DNA of 24,262 nucleotides, taken from Ophiothrix spiculata. Lineage: Eukaryota > Echinodermata > Ophiuroidea > Amphilepidida > Ophiotrichidae. Both the position numbers and the translations under genes were made by a program. The number at the start of each line of letters is the position of its first letter. Position 1 is the first letter of the stretch. The notes beneath the pieces were generated by a model. It searched no databases. It was given only the letters and a program-made list of their open reading frames with translations, and had not been told where the DNA came from. The stretch is taken from the NCBI GenBank assembly GCA_000969725.1, contig JXSR01S011555.1. The stretch is one strand, 5' to 3'. Below are positions 1 through 10,607 of the stretch, in pieces.

Positions 1-519
1 CGATCCATAGAATTATTCGCCCCCCGGAACCACATCAACACGGCGATTTTCACAACCATACGATAAATGATGAAAGAGTAGATACACTTTCTAAACGTGA
101 CGCACCAACCCCATATGTATACACCTTTGCCTGCTAGTGCAAAGGTCTAAAAATGAACGCTGATATTTACAAGTACTAAGCAAATTCCTTTCAATCTTCT
201 TGATTCTGGAACTGAAAAGTACACCATATACAGCTAAATTTATAGATTTAACAGTATGTGTGGTTTACCTCCATAGGCCTATATAGTTACACCTTCTGTA
301 CATTTGTGACATAATCTGAATTTCTAAATTAATTCAAAGCGACATTTATCTACCCAGAGGTTTTGGAAATTTATGTTGCTGTGGTTGACTCCAATACATT
401 TTTAGTGCAATTTTATGTTTCAACTAGAAAAATAATATGCACTTTAATTTAACTAAGTAGCCAAGTCAATCAATAAATTATAAAAAAAGAAAGAAAGAAA
501 AGAAAAGTTGTGATAGGGG
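1..519. other. AT-rich spacer, no gene seen
   Basis: I see no reading frame or RNA gene in this stretch. It contains an AGGCCT-centred word at about 276-285 of a kind that recurs through the window. A short GAAA-type simple repeat sits at its right end (482-506). Confidence 0.6.
482..506. repeat. (GAAA)n simple repeat
   Basis: A purine-only run of degenerate GAAA units follows a short poly-A. It is an ordinary microsatellite-like tract with no sign of function. Confidence 0.8.
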
Positions 520-780
520 GATGTTGAAAAATTGTTTGGTAGGTATGTGCCACCCGGGTTTTCCAACTTACGTTTACAGAACTGATTTTTTGGATATAAA
601 AAAAACATACTTTTATTTTTTTTTTAAATCATTGGGGTCTGTAGAATTTAAGTAATTTTGAAATGAAGCATTTGAGGAGTGGAAGGGGTGGCTTGAAAAC
701 AGGGTCTTGAGGGCGGCATATACCTGTACCTTCCATTAATGTAAGTGACCCCTCCCACTCCCCTGGGTTGTGATTAAAAA
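520..780. repeat. Probable dispersed repeat fragment of unknown class
   Basis: This block is richer in G and C than its flanks. It holds a GGTATGTGCCACCCGGG word near 540-556 and a diverged inverted echo, GGCATATACCTGTACC, near 714-730, followed by CCCCTCCCACTCCCCTGGG. The two arms are only partly complementary, so ends and class cannot be fixed. From memory, such GGCATATACCTGT words recur in marine invertebrate genomes; a search against a repeat library would decide. The minus-strand frame across 629-835 is low-complexity and is not read as a gene. Confidence 0.4.
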
Positions 781-2925
781 AAATTAAAAGTTCTGTAAAT
801 TCAAAAATTGAACAATCTACAATGAAAATGTACACATTTTATAAATACTTGTATTTTCCCATTTTCCATGTGCCTTTTCACCTTGAACTCAAACTTGCCA
901 AACATGAAAACATCAATAAGACTTTCATTCTCTATCATCAAACAATTTGGAGGACATTTAAATCAATCAAAAGAAGTTGAACTTGAAATTAATTCAAATC
1001 ATTAGTCATAAAGCCTTGAAATGCCATTTTGTTGCACTAGAACACTGTTGAAACAATTTAAAATATCTGCATGTTTTTGGTTTTTTTTATAAAGAATACA
1101 TACTGAGAGAAAAAACACACCAATATTTTCATAATTTTAATAACATAAAGATCTCCTGGTTTGCTGGTAAATGATAACATGCTGAAATTTCGAGTTTGAA
1201 ATATTTTCATCAAGATCCCTATCTTGGTGGAAACAAATTACAACATCAAGAAATTTTGTACAAAAATAAATTTTATCATGATCCACTTTCTTGGTGTAAA
1301 CATAATGCTCGGGAAAGTCAATTATGAGTTACTTTTTCCCCCGTTGATGAGATGACTTTTTCATTTTTTCATCAGATTTCATTATTGTCCTAAAATGCGT
1401 GCTGATTTAAAGCCAAACTGATACATATGATTTATAAACACGTTTTGGGGGGAGGGAGTACATGCAAGTATGATTTGAAAACAAAGTCCTAGGTAAATAA
1501 CCAAGTAGAAAAAATATTAGGGCCTACAAAATAACAATTCTTTTTAGACAACTCCATTGCTTACAAAAAATTGACTTGCGCGCGCCTAAAATGGTATAAA
1601 TGAGCAATAGTAAACGAGGCTGAATTATCACAAAGATTTATCTGGATAGAAAATTAAAATAACTTGTTTTCAAAATAATCAGAATTAGGGTCTGTGGTCT
1701 GTGATTAAATCAATGTATAAAGTACCCGTACACTTTATCATATTTTATACCTATACATCAATAAATTTTCACATCAAAATTGCAGCTATTTCCTCCTGGT
1801 ATTTCCTATCATTAAATTACAGAAATTGTCACAATTTCATTTACCTGCTTTATATACATCTCCCGTTGTAATGACATTGATCAATGTTGACAGTTCATTT
1901 ACTTGAACACTATAGTGTTGCCAATACCAATGAATACTAATTGACCTTTTCTCCTATGGTTTTGAACTCCAGGGAAGGGGTTGATCCACTGAAATATATC
2001 CACCAACCACCGTTATCATGTTTTCAAAAGTCCCAAAGGAAAGATTTCAACCCTACTGAAAAAACGCCCTTTTAGGTTATATGTGCTGATTTTGTACCAT
2101 ATATACATTTTTTTAGCTTCTAGCTGATTTTTTATAATGTGCTGTAAGCAAAATTTCCTCTTTTATTTCACACCTAAAAAACAAGGATCGCTCATGAAAT
2201 AGACTTCCATTTCATGAAAGACGTCTAAATGTCTTGCAACTAAAAAAAAAGAGTGCTACAAACAGTAAGCCCTGGAATTAAAGTTGGTATTATTTATAGG
2301 CCTAATATCATATGTGTGAACATACCTCTATTTGTTGTTTTGGGCAAGGGTACATTTTAGACTAATATGCCATCAAATTTTTGCCATCACAAATTACAAA
2401 TCCTTTTCAGGTATGAGTGTGATAATGATGATGTGAAAATGTCCAAACCTTTTCTCTATAACCCTAAGACCTGTGGAAAACATCCTCTTTTTTCATATAT
2501 AATTTCTTAAAAGAAAATTCAAGTCGAGTGCTGACATCACAAAACGTCATCTAACTGGATCAAGCAACAACGCAATCCACTAAGGACTGTTGAAACCGTA
2601 CAGAAAAAAAAAAAACTTTAATTTTCTTAACAAAAACACTGGTTTGAATGATGAATCTTTTCAATTTTTATGCTATTATGAATGGTGCACATGTTTCAAT
2701 GGAAGTAACCCCACCCCTCTGGCTTTGAACTTCATCTTACCAGGCTGGTGGGCTATGAATGGAGAGAATGCTGGCTATAGAATGTGTAACCAATGGTTTG
2801 ATGGTACCACTGATAAGAATACTATATAGATTCAGTTATTCTTTTCACCTTCTCATATTTTGGAAATAAGTCATTAAATTTGATTTTTTTAATGGTATTA
2901 ATGACATACAGGGACTTTTCAGGTA
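781..2925. other. AT-rich spacer, no gene supported
   Basis: No conserved reading frame, RNA gene or element ends are visible here. The 79-codon plus-strand frame at 2590-2829 has no recognisable motif and matches chance expectation. Local structure is limited to a 9-bp perfect stem at 2192-2217 and an imperfect palindrome around the ATAAAGT word near 1717. AGGCCT words occur near 1520 and 2297. Confidence 0.6.
2192..2217. repeat. Short perfect hairpin
   Basis: The arm TCATGAAAT (2192-2200) is followed by an 8-nt spacer and its exact complement ATTTCATGA (2209-2217). It is too short to assign a role. Confidence 0.6.
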
Positions 2926-3964
2926 CAGGGTGTATCAAAATGATTAGTACTCAGAATAAATAAATGTATAAAAATACTTCCCATTTCATTTTGAAATTTG
3001 AAATTATCTGAATTGGTAGTACATTTCTTTGTCTTTAATTTGCAAAAAGAATGAGAGCATTTTGTCATTTTGTTTCCAAGAACGGGAGGATTCTGTAAAG
3101 GCACCAGTTTTGAAAACTCGCCACGGATTTGATTTGTTGCCTTTCCATTTCAATGAAGACAGAAATCTGTAACTCTGTCTGCGAGAGATTTTAATTTATA
3201 TTTTCTACCTTAAAATATAATTTTACTTTAAAAATCGCCAAAATCTAATGTTGAAAGCTCTGTTTGACTTCTCACTCCATAAAGAAAGAACTTATGATAA
3301 CACGAAATACTTGCTATTGATAGAAAATGTTACCTATCTTTTAAATGAAGATACTACCTGTCTTTATTTAAATAAAGATGTCTCTTTATAATTTTTTTCA
3401 CAAAATAAGTTCATGGCAGTAAATAATTTGTAGAAATGCATGATCTATTAAAATATTTATAGATATCTATTTGCAATAATTCTGTGTGATGTCTATTGCA
3501 TGCTTTTGATTGTCATTTAACGATAACTTTCTGATGTTGCAAATTGGCAAATCATGCACTTGTACGGAACCCGATTCAAGTTGAAAATTGCCTAGCAAAA
3601 AACACCACATAACATTTATTCTCCCTGTTTCCTGATAATTTGTGACTTTTGATGCCATATGAGAAAGAATTTTACTTCAGATTTCTTGGGCTGTTCTACT
3701 TGACTAATCACATGTAAACACTTACAATTTGGATATCTTGCTTTAGGCATAAGCTATTTATTACCCGTGACGAGTTTGTAAAAAGACATAATTTCTTCTA
3801 ACTGACGTGAACTCCGATTGCGTTCATCAATTTTCACTATTCTTTTTTTAAATGGAAGGTATTGAATTGATCTTTTTTTATCCGTTAAAACAATTATGCT
3901 AGCATTTATAGATTTTGTGTAAACAAATCACAAAGTTGAGTACTAATCATTTTGATACACACTG
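2926..3964. mobile_element. Non-autonomous Tc1/mariner-like element, 1.04 kb
   Basis: Terminal inverted repeats of 28 bp (2926-2953 and 3937-3964) match at all but one position; the left end begins CAGGGTGTATC and the right end reads inward as CAGTGTGTATC. Both ends are flanked by TA (2924-2925 and 3965-3966), the target duplication expected of the Tc1/mariner superfamily, and CAGG/CAGT starts are common there. The 1.04-kb interior has no long frame: the largest is 63 codons on the minus strand (3467-3658), with no DDE/DDD transposase motif I can recognise. I read it as a deletion derivative or MITE mobilised in trans. A perfect 18-bp palindrome (3361-3378) lies inside. The superfamily rests on the ends alone. 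Confidence 0.75.
3361..3378. repeat. Perfect 18-bp palindrome inside the mariner-like element
   Basis: TCTTTATTTAAATAAAGA is its own reverse complement. Looser complementarity extends a few bases outward on both sides. It lies a little left of the centre of the surrounding element and may reflect how the element arose, or only base composition. Confidence 0.6.
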
Positions 3965-3966
3965 TA

Positions 3967-4756
3967 TTTGTAGGAAAAAACATTAAAGATGTATCAAAGT
4001 GTTTGTAAAGATGGTTACATAAAAAGTTCATAGAAAATCACCTTTTTTTCAAATGATTTTTTTTTTCAAGATACTTAAAATAGTTTCACTATGGGAATGT
4101 TTTTGGCTCTGATTTTTAAACTCTTTGTCAAACTGTTGACTTTTTGGGAAGAGTATTTACATAAAAAGTCACATTTACTAACATTTCTACATTTCATACG
4201 TGTCCCTGGTATGAATTCCATGTTCATGTTGCCAAGGTTCTCTAGAATCCAAATTAAGTTGACCTCACGTTTACTCCCTTCTTTTCAATGTAAACTGTCA
4301 GCGATCAAAGTTTGAAATAAAAAGTCACAATTCTTAAATCAATTTACTTTTGGTTATAGAAGCAAACACGGTTTCTATTTTATGATGCACGTATAGTGAA
4401 TAAAGCAAATGTAATGCATATTGCTGTCAAGAATATCTTAGATTATTTTGCAATAAAACTGCTGTTTGTTAAAATCATGTCTTTTTGTTTGGAAAAAAAC
4501 CTCCAAAGGTTTAATTCTTAAAATCCAAAGTTCAGAATGATTCTCTTCTCTTCTTTATTCTCTATTTTCTATTCTCTTTTTATTTTGGTTTTCCTTTAAT
4601 AATTTTGTTCTAGATGTTTGTTCTCTTTCTAATAAGCTAGATGCGGACCGTCCACTACAAGATCTGGAATTTGGGAAATAAGGTTGGGTGTCAGCAAAAT
4701 AGGGGATTTTTTAACCATAACGATGATTTCTGTATGCCAAATTTGTAAGAGCTTCA
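3967..4756. other. AT-rich spacer, no gene supported
   Basis: This stretch holds a plus-strand frame of 74 codons (4091-4315) with no recognisable motif, a recurring ACATAAAAAGT word (about 4017, 4159 and a variant near 4318), and a pyrimidine-rich tract near 4545-4590. I see no splice-bounded exon or RNA gene. Confidence 0.55.
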
Positions 4757-4759
4757 TTA

Positions 4760-5119
4760 GGCCAAAAAAAAATTGTTTGGTTGCCCTCCACAGCCTTTTT
4801 CAGAGAGGGTCGGTCCGTCGTTTTTTTGTTTTTTTTAATACTCTTCCATGGACTGCTAGGTCGATCGGCCACTCCAGCCTTCACAACTTCCCCCACGACA
4901 TCAAAATCAAGACAATCAAATACTTCTTGTAGTAATTTGGGACATCCTAAACATTTTGAGGGTTGAATATTGAAAAAAGCAAAAATATAACTTTTTTTTG
5001 TAGTTTTCGGTAAGTTTTGCATATTTTTATGGGAAAAATTCAATAAAAAAAAAAGTTTGGGTCGGGCTGAAAAATAGGGTCGGTCGGTGGAGGGCAACCA
5101 AACAATTTTTTTTTTGGCC
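4760..5119. mobile_element. Tourist-like MITE (PIF/Harbinger), copy 1 of the GGTC family
   Basis: The left end reads GGCC, an A-run, then TTGTTTGGTTGCCCTCC. The right end is its near-perfect complement, giving inverted repeats of about 37 bp. Both sides carry an exact TTA duplication (4757-4759, 5120-5122). A TTA/TAA target together with GGCC-type ends is characteristic of PIF/Harbinger elements. Just inside each end are GGTCGGTC-type tetranucleotide repeats (about 4808-4820 and 5058-5088). At 360 bp it is too short to code for a transposase; the 162-codon minus-strand frame across it is a by-product of the inverted repeats and the flank. Two relatives lie at 15490 and 19952. Confidence 0.85.
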
Positions 5120-5838
5120 TTATGAATGCCACATATGTGATTGGCAAAAAGATGTTCCTTCTCTACATAGCTTGAAGAAGGGTGAGATTTTATCACCAAA
5201 AGTTTCCCCTCAACATTCTACCAGCTATTCGTTATTCATTATTTATGAATATCAACAATGGTTCAGACAAACTTGAAATTCATCTGAAGGGCCAGAGTTG
5301 AAACACAAACAGTTGGAATAGCTCTAGGCAAGAAATCCTACACAGAGACTACAAAGAGAACATATTTAAGAATTGACTGCTAAATACAATATCAGTTTCA
5401 CCGAAAGTGGCTCAGGTCAACTAAAGTCATCATTATTTATTCAAATAAAGTGTCCTGTTTAAAGATCTGTGATAAAATAAACATACAATGAAATCAAAGT
5501 TTGCCTGATTTTGCTTATAGACTGATTTTGTCAGAATGATTTCATGCCATGCACTAAAGCCATTTATCTGGGTCATTTGCGTCATGAATAATATCTCTTT
5601 ACAAGATCAATTTAGTATAGTTGGAAAAAGTCATAATTTCATCTAGAAAATATAGGCAAAAAATACTTTGGTATGGGTGGAAAAAGCACATTGAATAATT
5701 TCATATAGGGGCCACTCTTAAAATTTTGAAAGTTTCATTTCATACAAAATCAGCTAAAATCGGCAGTTAAAATCAATAAAAACACCTTTCAAATTCACTT
5801 TTAAAACATTGATATGTTCTTGCTCTATGTTGTTTTGA

Positions 5839-5875
5839 GCATAGACACTTTACAAATTTGGTTAAAGTGTTTATG
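5839..5875. repeat. Stem-loop, 13-bp arms with one mismatch
   Basis: CATAGACACTTTA on the left pairs with TAAAGTGTTTATG on the right across an 11-nt AT-rich loop. A GTTTTGAG word sits on either side as a direct repeat, which hints at the remains of a small element. Confidence 0.5.
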
Positions 5876-5918
5876 TTTTGAGTTGATTGTAAAGGACCCT
5901 TTTGATTGGCAAGAACAG

Positions 5919-5993
5919 ATAAAATTGAAATCATTCGCTGGTCTGTTTACAAATGGCTTAAATGTGGTCCAGTCCTAACAATTTCAATTTTAT
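5919..5993. repeat. Inverted repeat, perfect 13-bp arms
   Basis: ATAAAATTGAAAT (5919-5931) is exactly complementary to ATTTCAATTTTAT (5981-5993), with a 49-nt spacer. CAGAC-type words lie just outside or inside the arms. It may be part of the same decayed element as the neighbouring stem-loop. Confidence 0.5.
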
Positions 5994-6834
5994 GCAGACA
6001 TACTTGATTACAATCTCAGTGTACAGTGCATCGAAAATGTACCTCTTGAATATTTTATCACAGGCCGTTTATATCGAATTACAGTCTTCCTCCTCGCGCA
6101 GCGGATGATATCAAAGAGAAAAAGTCCCAACTCCTTAGAATTGTCGCTGATTAATCTTGCATTTGTTTGAGACGGTGAGGTTTCAAAGTTGTTGTAAGTG
6201 TGCAAATGGGCGGCATTAAGACCAATTCAATAATTTAGGTTGAATAGGATAACGCTGTTGGGCGTAATTGAGCTAGACCTGTAGGCTAAGGATTACTAAT
6301 CACGCTAATAATGAATGAAAGGGATAGTTTAGAGTAAAATGTATGCACTGGGGAGATCTCTGTTACTGTGATATGTAAACTATTCAGCAAGCAAAATATA
6401 TTGAAAAGGGTATATTTTACATGGTCAGAGAGGAAAAAATTGAGGTGTGTATGATTAGATATGATGATTAGATATGAGATTGTGAGTGTGGACAATTTTT
6501 CAGCAATCATTAACACTATGGTTTATGATTAGAATATGATGTTTATGAAAAAATAAGGGTGTTTTTTTCTTTAAATTTAATTACCATTGAGCATGCTTTC
6601 AATTACTGTAATGTTACATGGTAAAAATGTAAAACCCCTGGAGCCAGTCAAGTATAATGATGTAGGCATAACAATTTTTTTCTGAAGCCAAAATATACCC
6701 TTTTTCCCCATATTCACACATTAAATGGGATTTTACTGATACCGTTTTTAAACTAGAGTTTGAAAAAGTATCCTATTTCTTGAAAATGGCTATTTTTGAT
6801 ACCGTCACAATGTCACCTGATTCATCCTTCCATA

Positions 6835-7139
6835 CCTGTCAAGTCTCCCGATTTAGGCGGGAGTCTCCCGATTGGGTAGCCATTTAGCTCCATTTTTCCC
6901 ACTTTGAAAAAAATCTCCCGCTATCTCCCGCTCTGAGAAAAAATGTACCACGGTGTCCTGCTAGCGTGTATTTCAGACCACATGCCCCCTACATTTTTGT
7001 TGATAAATTGCAAAATGAGATCTCCATGAGTCGTCTGTGCGCTTGTGAGACTTTTTTTTGCTACGTCATATGTCAGTTGTCCGTTGATGTTACTTGTAAA
7101 TTTCAATCTCCCGCACCAGAATTTGGAATTGTTGACAGG
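6835..7139. mobile_element. CTCCCG-rich MITE-like element, class uncertain
   Basis: The ends are short and inverted: TACCTGTCAA at 6833-6842 and TTGACAGGTA at 7132-7141. If the element proper starts at CCTGTC, it is flanked by TA on both sides. The left third carries several copies of TCTCCCG (about 6843, 6863, 6911, 6923), and one more (CAATCTCCCGC) lies near the right end at about 7104. I recall similar CTCCCG-studded repeats in other metazoan genomes but cannot name the superfamily. The 86-codon minus-strand frame over 6921-7181 and the plus-strand frame opposite it are probably non-coding, though they could be residue of a parent element. Length about 305 bp. Confidence 0.55.
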
Positions 7140-7262
7140 TATCAAGGTTGGCAAAAATTGTGATTTTTTTAAAAAAATCATGATTTAAATCGATTTAAAT
7201 CTGTTTCAGTGATTTAAATAAAAAAAATCGATTTAAATTGATTTAAATCAGATTTTTTCAAT
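7140..7262. repeat. AT-rich self-complementary repeat (GATTTAAATC units)
   Basis: Several copies of GATTTAAAT(C/T) and ATCGATTTAAAT are arranged as overlapping palindromes around poly-A/T tracts, immediately after the CTCCCG element. The block could fold into a large hairpin. The ends are diffuse and no target duplication is clear, so it may be the core of a decayed MITE or a local expansion. Confidence 0.6.
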
Positions 7263-8365
7263 TTAAAGTCAGGTATGCCCTTCAATCCTAAAAAACAAGC
7301 CTAATTCACATTTTTACTTGGTCATGCTATGCCTACAACATTGTATTTGACTGCCCCTCCCCCCAGATGTAAAACATCACCATCTCCCTCTTTTACTAAT
7401 TTGGATCTGAGGTGACAAAGAGTTCTTGGATAAAAATATTATGTACTGAAACTGTGTTAAGAATGCTACATTCATACTCATTATTTACACATTTGGTTTT
7501 TTAATCACTTCACAAGTTCAAATTGATTAACTTGATGCAAACAGGCTTACGGATATATCAATCCAACTCGTTGCATAATTTTGTTTCATTATCGTATGGT
7601 ATATTTCAGCACAGTCAATAAATTCTGAATTTCAAGAGGATTTATGACTTTGTACATGCCTATATTCTTGATTTCAAAACCAACCACTAAAAAATGTTTT
7701 CTTTCATTTATAACCCATGAGAATAAATGATTTAATCTGACAGATCATTTAGTAATCCTTGTTGTCAATAATTTTAAATATAAAATTGCAAATGGAACAC
7801 TAAAGCAATCACTCACTGTCATAGTTGAACACAAAATAACAAGATTATTACAAAACCACTCACCAAATAAAAAGATCGAGTATCTTCAGTAGATAACAAA
7901 ACAAGACATTGATCATGAAAGTCAAAAAAATAGTAATCTTTTATGAAAATGTTCCACAAAACAACACAATTACTATAGTAGTGATATAGTAGTGATACAC
8001 TAAATATATTATCTTCAGGAGATAATAAAATAAAAATTATAATGTAAAAGTGTGCTTCCAAAATGTAAAAACAAGTTCACTAAATAGAGTAAATTTAACC
8101 CCTGAATGAACTTGTACTGGTTGAATGGATCTTTCATCTAGCATACTTATGGTGATCTATCAATGTTACATATCAACAAACTTATTTGATGTTTGTCTAA
8201 TTTTCAAACAAAAAGTTGTGAATTTACATACATTCCATGACTATCACCATCGTCATAAAGTGTGAGTTCCCACTACAAAGTCCAGTCCCAATTTCACTGA
8301 ATCTCAAAAATGTTGAAAAAAGTGTGCAAGTTTAAAGCACCATTGATTGAGGTTAGTTATGATCA
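7263..8365. other. AT-rich spacer, no gene supported
   Basis: I see no exon, RNA gene or element ends. The 80-codon minus-strand frame at 7819-8061 is low-complexity hydrophobic translation of AT-rich DNA. A 12-bp near-tandem unit built on ATATAGTAGTG occurs at about 7975-7998, and a TATCTTCAG(T/G)AGATAA word is repeated near 7881 and 8007. Confidence 0.55.
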
Positions 8366-8369
8366 ATAA

Positions 8370-8550
8370 CTTTCTGTAGCAAGACCCCTTAAAAGAGACA
8401 AGATGGCCTTGCATTGTGATCGCTGCATCAGGGTGCACGAGGTTCTGGGTTTGAATCTTAGGGAATGATTACCAATTCTAGACATAGGGCTACATATTAG
8501 ATATCCTTGGAACAGGTGGTTAAAAGTGTAAAGGTAAATAACCAAGAAGA
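8370..8550 (+). repeat. Possible decayed tRNA-derived SINE
   Basis: The segment GAGGTTCTGGGTTTGAATCTT (about 8439-8459) resembles a polymerase III B box with the usual tRNA T-arm context. GATGGCCTTGCATTGTGATCG (about 8401-8421) could be a worn A-box region at the right distance upstream. No tRNA secondary structure is preserved, there is no poly-A or simple-repeat tail, and target duplications are not visible, so this call is weak. Confidence 0.3.
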
Positions 8551-9425
8551 GCTACATCAATTTCACTGATCGATATCACTCAATGTCTCCCGATATGAAG
8601 TTTTTTAATTTGAAGAACAATATTGGTAGCGTGTTTAAAGATTGTGTATTCAAGCAAGGTCATGTGACAAAATAGCTAGAACTCCAAATACATTAAAATG
8701 CATAATGATACTGTACCCAGATGTATAGCAACTCTTACATGTTACGCATCATTTGGAAACATTTGCACAGTAGGACAACAGTAAATTTGCATCATAAAAA
8801 AAAATCAGTTTAATTCTGATAGATAGATTTGTCAAATTTCAAAAGTTATCAAGCAATGTGCATGCTGGGTTTCAGACCCCCCCCCCCAAAAAAAAAAAAA
8901 TCTTCAAAACCTTAATCTATCAATATCAAATGTTTTCATCATGAATGGTTAAATATCAACATGTGGAACATTTCAAGTGATTTTTCAAGCTGATAATATA
9001 CCACAGACTGTAGACATACACTCCCACACAAAGATGACTATCTAAAGTAGACAGCACCCACCATGCACAAATGACTGTCAGCTACCCATATCAAGGAAAT
9101 TAATCTTGTTCCAACTTAAATACTCCAATACAATATGAACTTACAAATGATACCATAAGTTTGCATAAATACCAATACAAGAAGTTTTCAAAAGGTGCTA
9201 ATTTAATGTAAATTTGAACCAATAAATGTCACATTTTACTGGTTAGTATATTAATTTTATCAGATGATTGAGTTTCAAACAATTGTAAATATGAATAGGT
9301 GCAGTTGAGTCACGATGCTTTTTAAACTAAGAAGTCTGCAAACTTTGCCAGGATTCAGTATACATGTAGGTAGTTTAATAGACATCATGCCAAGGCACTT
9401 CATTTCAAAGAATCATTGATACTTT
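8551..9425. other. AT-rich spacer, no gene supported
   Basis: This holds a homopolymer junction at 8877-8900 and otherwise unremarkable AT-rich DNA. No frame, splice pair or inverted ends stand out. Confidence 0.55.
8877..8900. repeat. Poly-C/poly-A homopolymer junction
   Basis: A run of about 11 C is followed directly by about 13 A. This is low-complexity sequence and also a place where assembly length errors are likely. Confidence 0.75.
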
Positions 9426-9426
9426 A

Positions 9427-9750
9427 GGCCTTGGTCCCACTATGCTTCCAATTATTTCATGATGCATTTGTGAGTCTGGAATGTATCACACGTGTATCTT
9501 GAAATGGTGATGCTTTCCCAATGTCTTGATGATGTCTTGGTGATCTCTTGGCAATGGGCATATGATGCAATTGCAAAGATAGTGACCTTAGAGAAGTAGA
9601 AAGAGGGATTAAAATGCATCACATGGAATTTTAACAATTTCAATGGCAGAACTGACATTTTTGTCGATGCACTCTCAAAAGTGAAGTCATTTAACTTGCC
9701 CAATTCTGCTGTCTTTATGATCTAATTCTGTTTACCACACTGGTCCATAT
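9427..9750. repeat. Probable dispersed repeat starting TTA-GGCCTTGGTCCCACT
   Basis: The left edge reads TTTAGGCCTTGGTCCCACTATG, which looks like a GGCC-type element end beside a TTA target. It is followed by degenerate iterations of TCTTGATGATG/TCTTGGTGATC near 9522-9550. I could not find the complementary right end, so it may be truncated, and the right limit is a guess. The 83-codon minus-strand frame across it (9452-9703) is unlikely to be a gene. Confidence 0.35.
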
Positions 9751-10237
9751 TTGCATCCCCACAAGAAATATAGACTTGGTTCAAGTCCTTGTGGTGCTTT
9801 TGTCTGAGTTAGAAAGCCAATATAGTTCTGTGTGAATTTCAGCTTTTTATTGTAAATTTCAACAAATTTAAATCACTATTAAGCCTGCAAAATAAATAGT
9901 TAAAACAAAGAGGCCAAGAAGTTACAAAAGAAAGATATATAAGAAAATTCAATTTAATAGCTGCAAATCCTAAAATCATTAAAAGTACAGTGTAGGTCTA
10001 ACAAGTTCACCCCCATAATATTACAAGATGATAGTAAATACCAGCTCCCATCAACAAGTAGCTACAAGCTACCCCACCTCATCCAAAAGAAAAGTTATAT
10101 AGATTAAATACCTGATAAATAATTGAATTCAAATGTTCACTTGAAGTGCCAAGTTAATTTTCTCTTAATATATACATCCTAAATCCTACAAGTTTGCCCT
10201 GAATAAGGTCATATCATTAATGTTCTATTCTGGATTC
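9751..10237. other. AT-rich spacer, no gene supported
   Basis: I see no element or exon here. If the minus-strand exon candidates to the right are real, this would be their 3' untranslated region: an AATAAA signal lies on the minus strand at 9846-9851, roughly 390 bp beyond the candidate stop. AATAAA is common in AT-rich DNA, so this carries little weight. Confidence 0.4.
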
Positions 10238-10336
10238 TCATTTCTGTGCCTTGATGGGAACAAGATAGACCACTGTATTATAGAAACCATGTAAACAAAT
10301 CGAACCAATAGAGTGCCATGGTAGCTCATGGTGATA
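10238..10336 (-). CDS. Candidate terminal exon, host gene of unknown identity
   Basis: On the minus strand, an acceptor-like CTGTATTTCTAG ends just before 10336. From there a phase-0 frame runs 32 codons to a TGA at 10238-10240. Its translation contains ELPWHSIGSIC and FYNTVVYLVPIK, which is more protein-like than most frames here, with mixed third-position use. A second acceptor (TTTCTTGTAG, ending near 10386) is also possible and would give a shorter 15-residue end. The main support is position: it lies downstream, in matching phase, of the 66-bp exon candidate at 10608-10673. I do not recognise the protein. It could be chance. Confidence 0.2.
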   Translation of the reverse strand, partial: YHHELPWHSIGSICLHGFYNTVVYLVPIKAQK

Positions 10337-10607
10337 CTAGAAATACAGTACATAGACTTTAGCCCCTTCAAGCCTGGATCCAGGCTACAAGAAATACTGC
10401 TTTTATGTGTAAATTTCTTTATACCTCGTAACATATAACAAGATTAATTTTATCCAGCTTAAGCATGTACAAAAATAGAAGAACTAGACTTCAAAAAGCA
10501 CAGCGTGCATAGAGGATTATAATGATAAGAATCCATTCATTATTAAACAGCTTTGAGGTACAACATGGTGAAACTTAACACTGAGGGAATAACATACCCT
10601 CAGATAC

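Larger units (their letters stand above)
5123..6834. other. AT-rich spacer with stem-loops, no gene supported
   Basis: No coding frame stands out. Two stem-loops lie close together: a 13-bp stem with one mismatch at 5839-5875, and a perfect 13-bp stem with a 49-nt spacer at 5919-5993. A duplicated ATGATTAGATATG word occurs at about 6449-6478. The minus-strand frames at 6008-6205 and 6286-6516 have no recognisable motif. Confidence 0.55.

Noticed and set aside
2590-2829. 79-codon plus-strand frame with several Trp and Cys
   Set aside because: No recognisable domain, no splice or promoter context, and a length expected by chance.
4711-5199. 162-codon minus-strand frame, the longest in the window
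   Set aside because: It spans a TTA-flanked MITE and its flanks. The peptide is Lys/Phe-rich translation of A/T runs and contains the inverted repeat translated twice.
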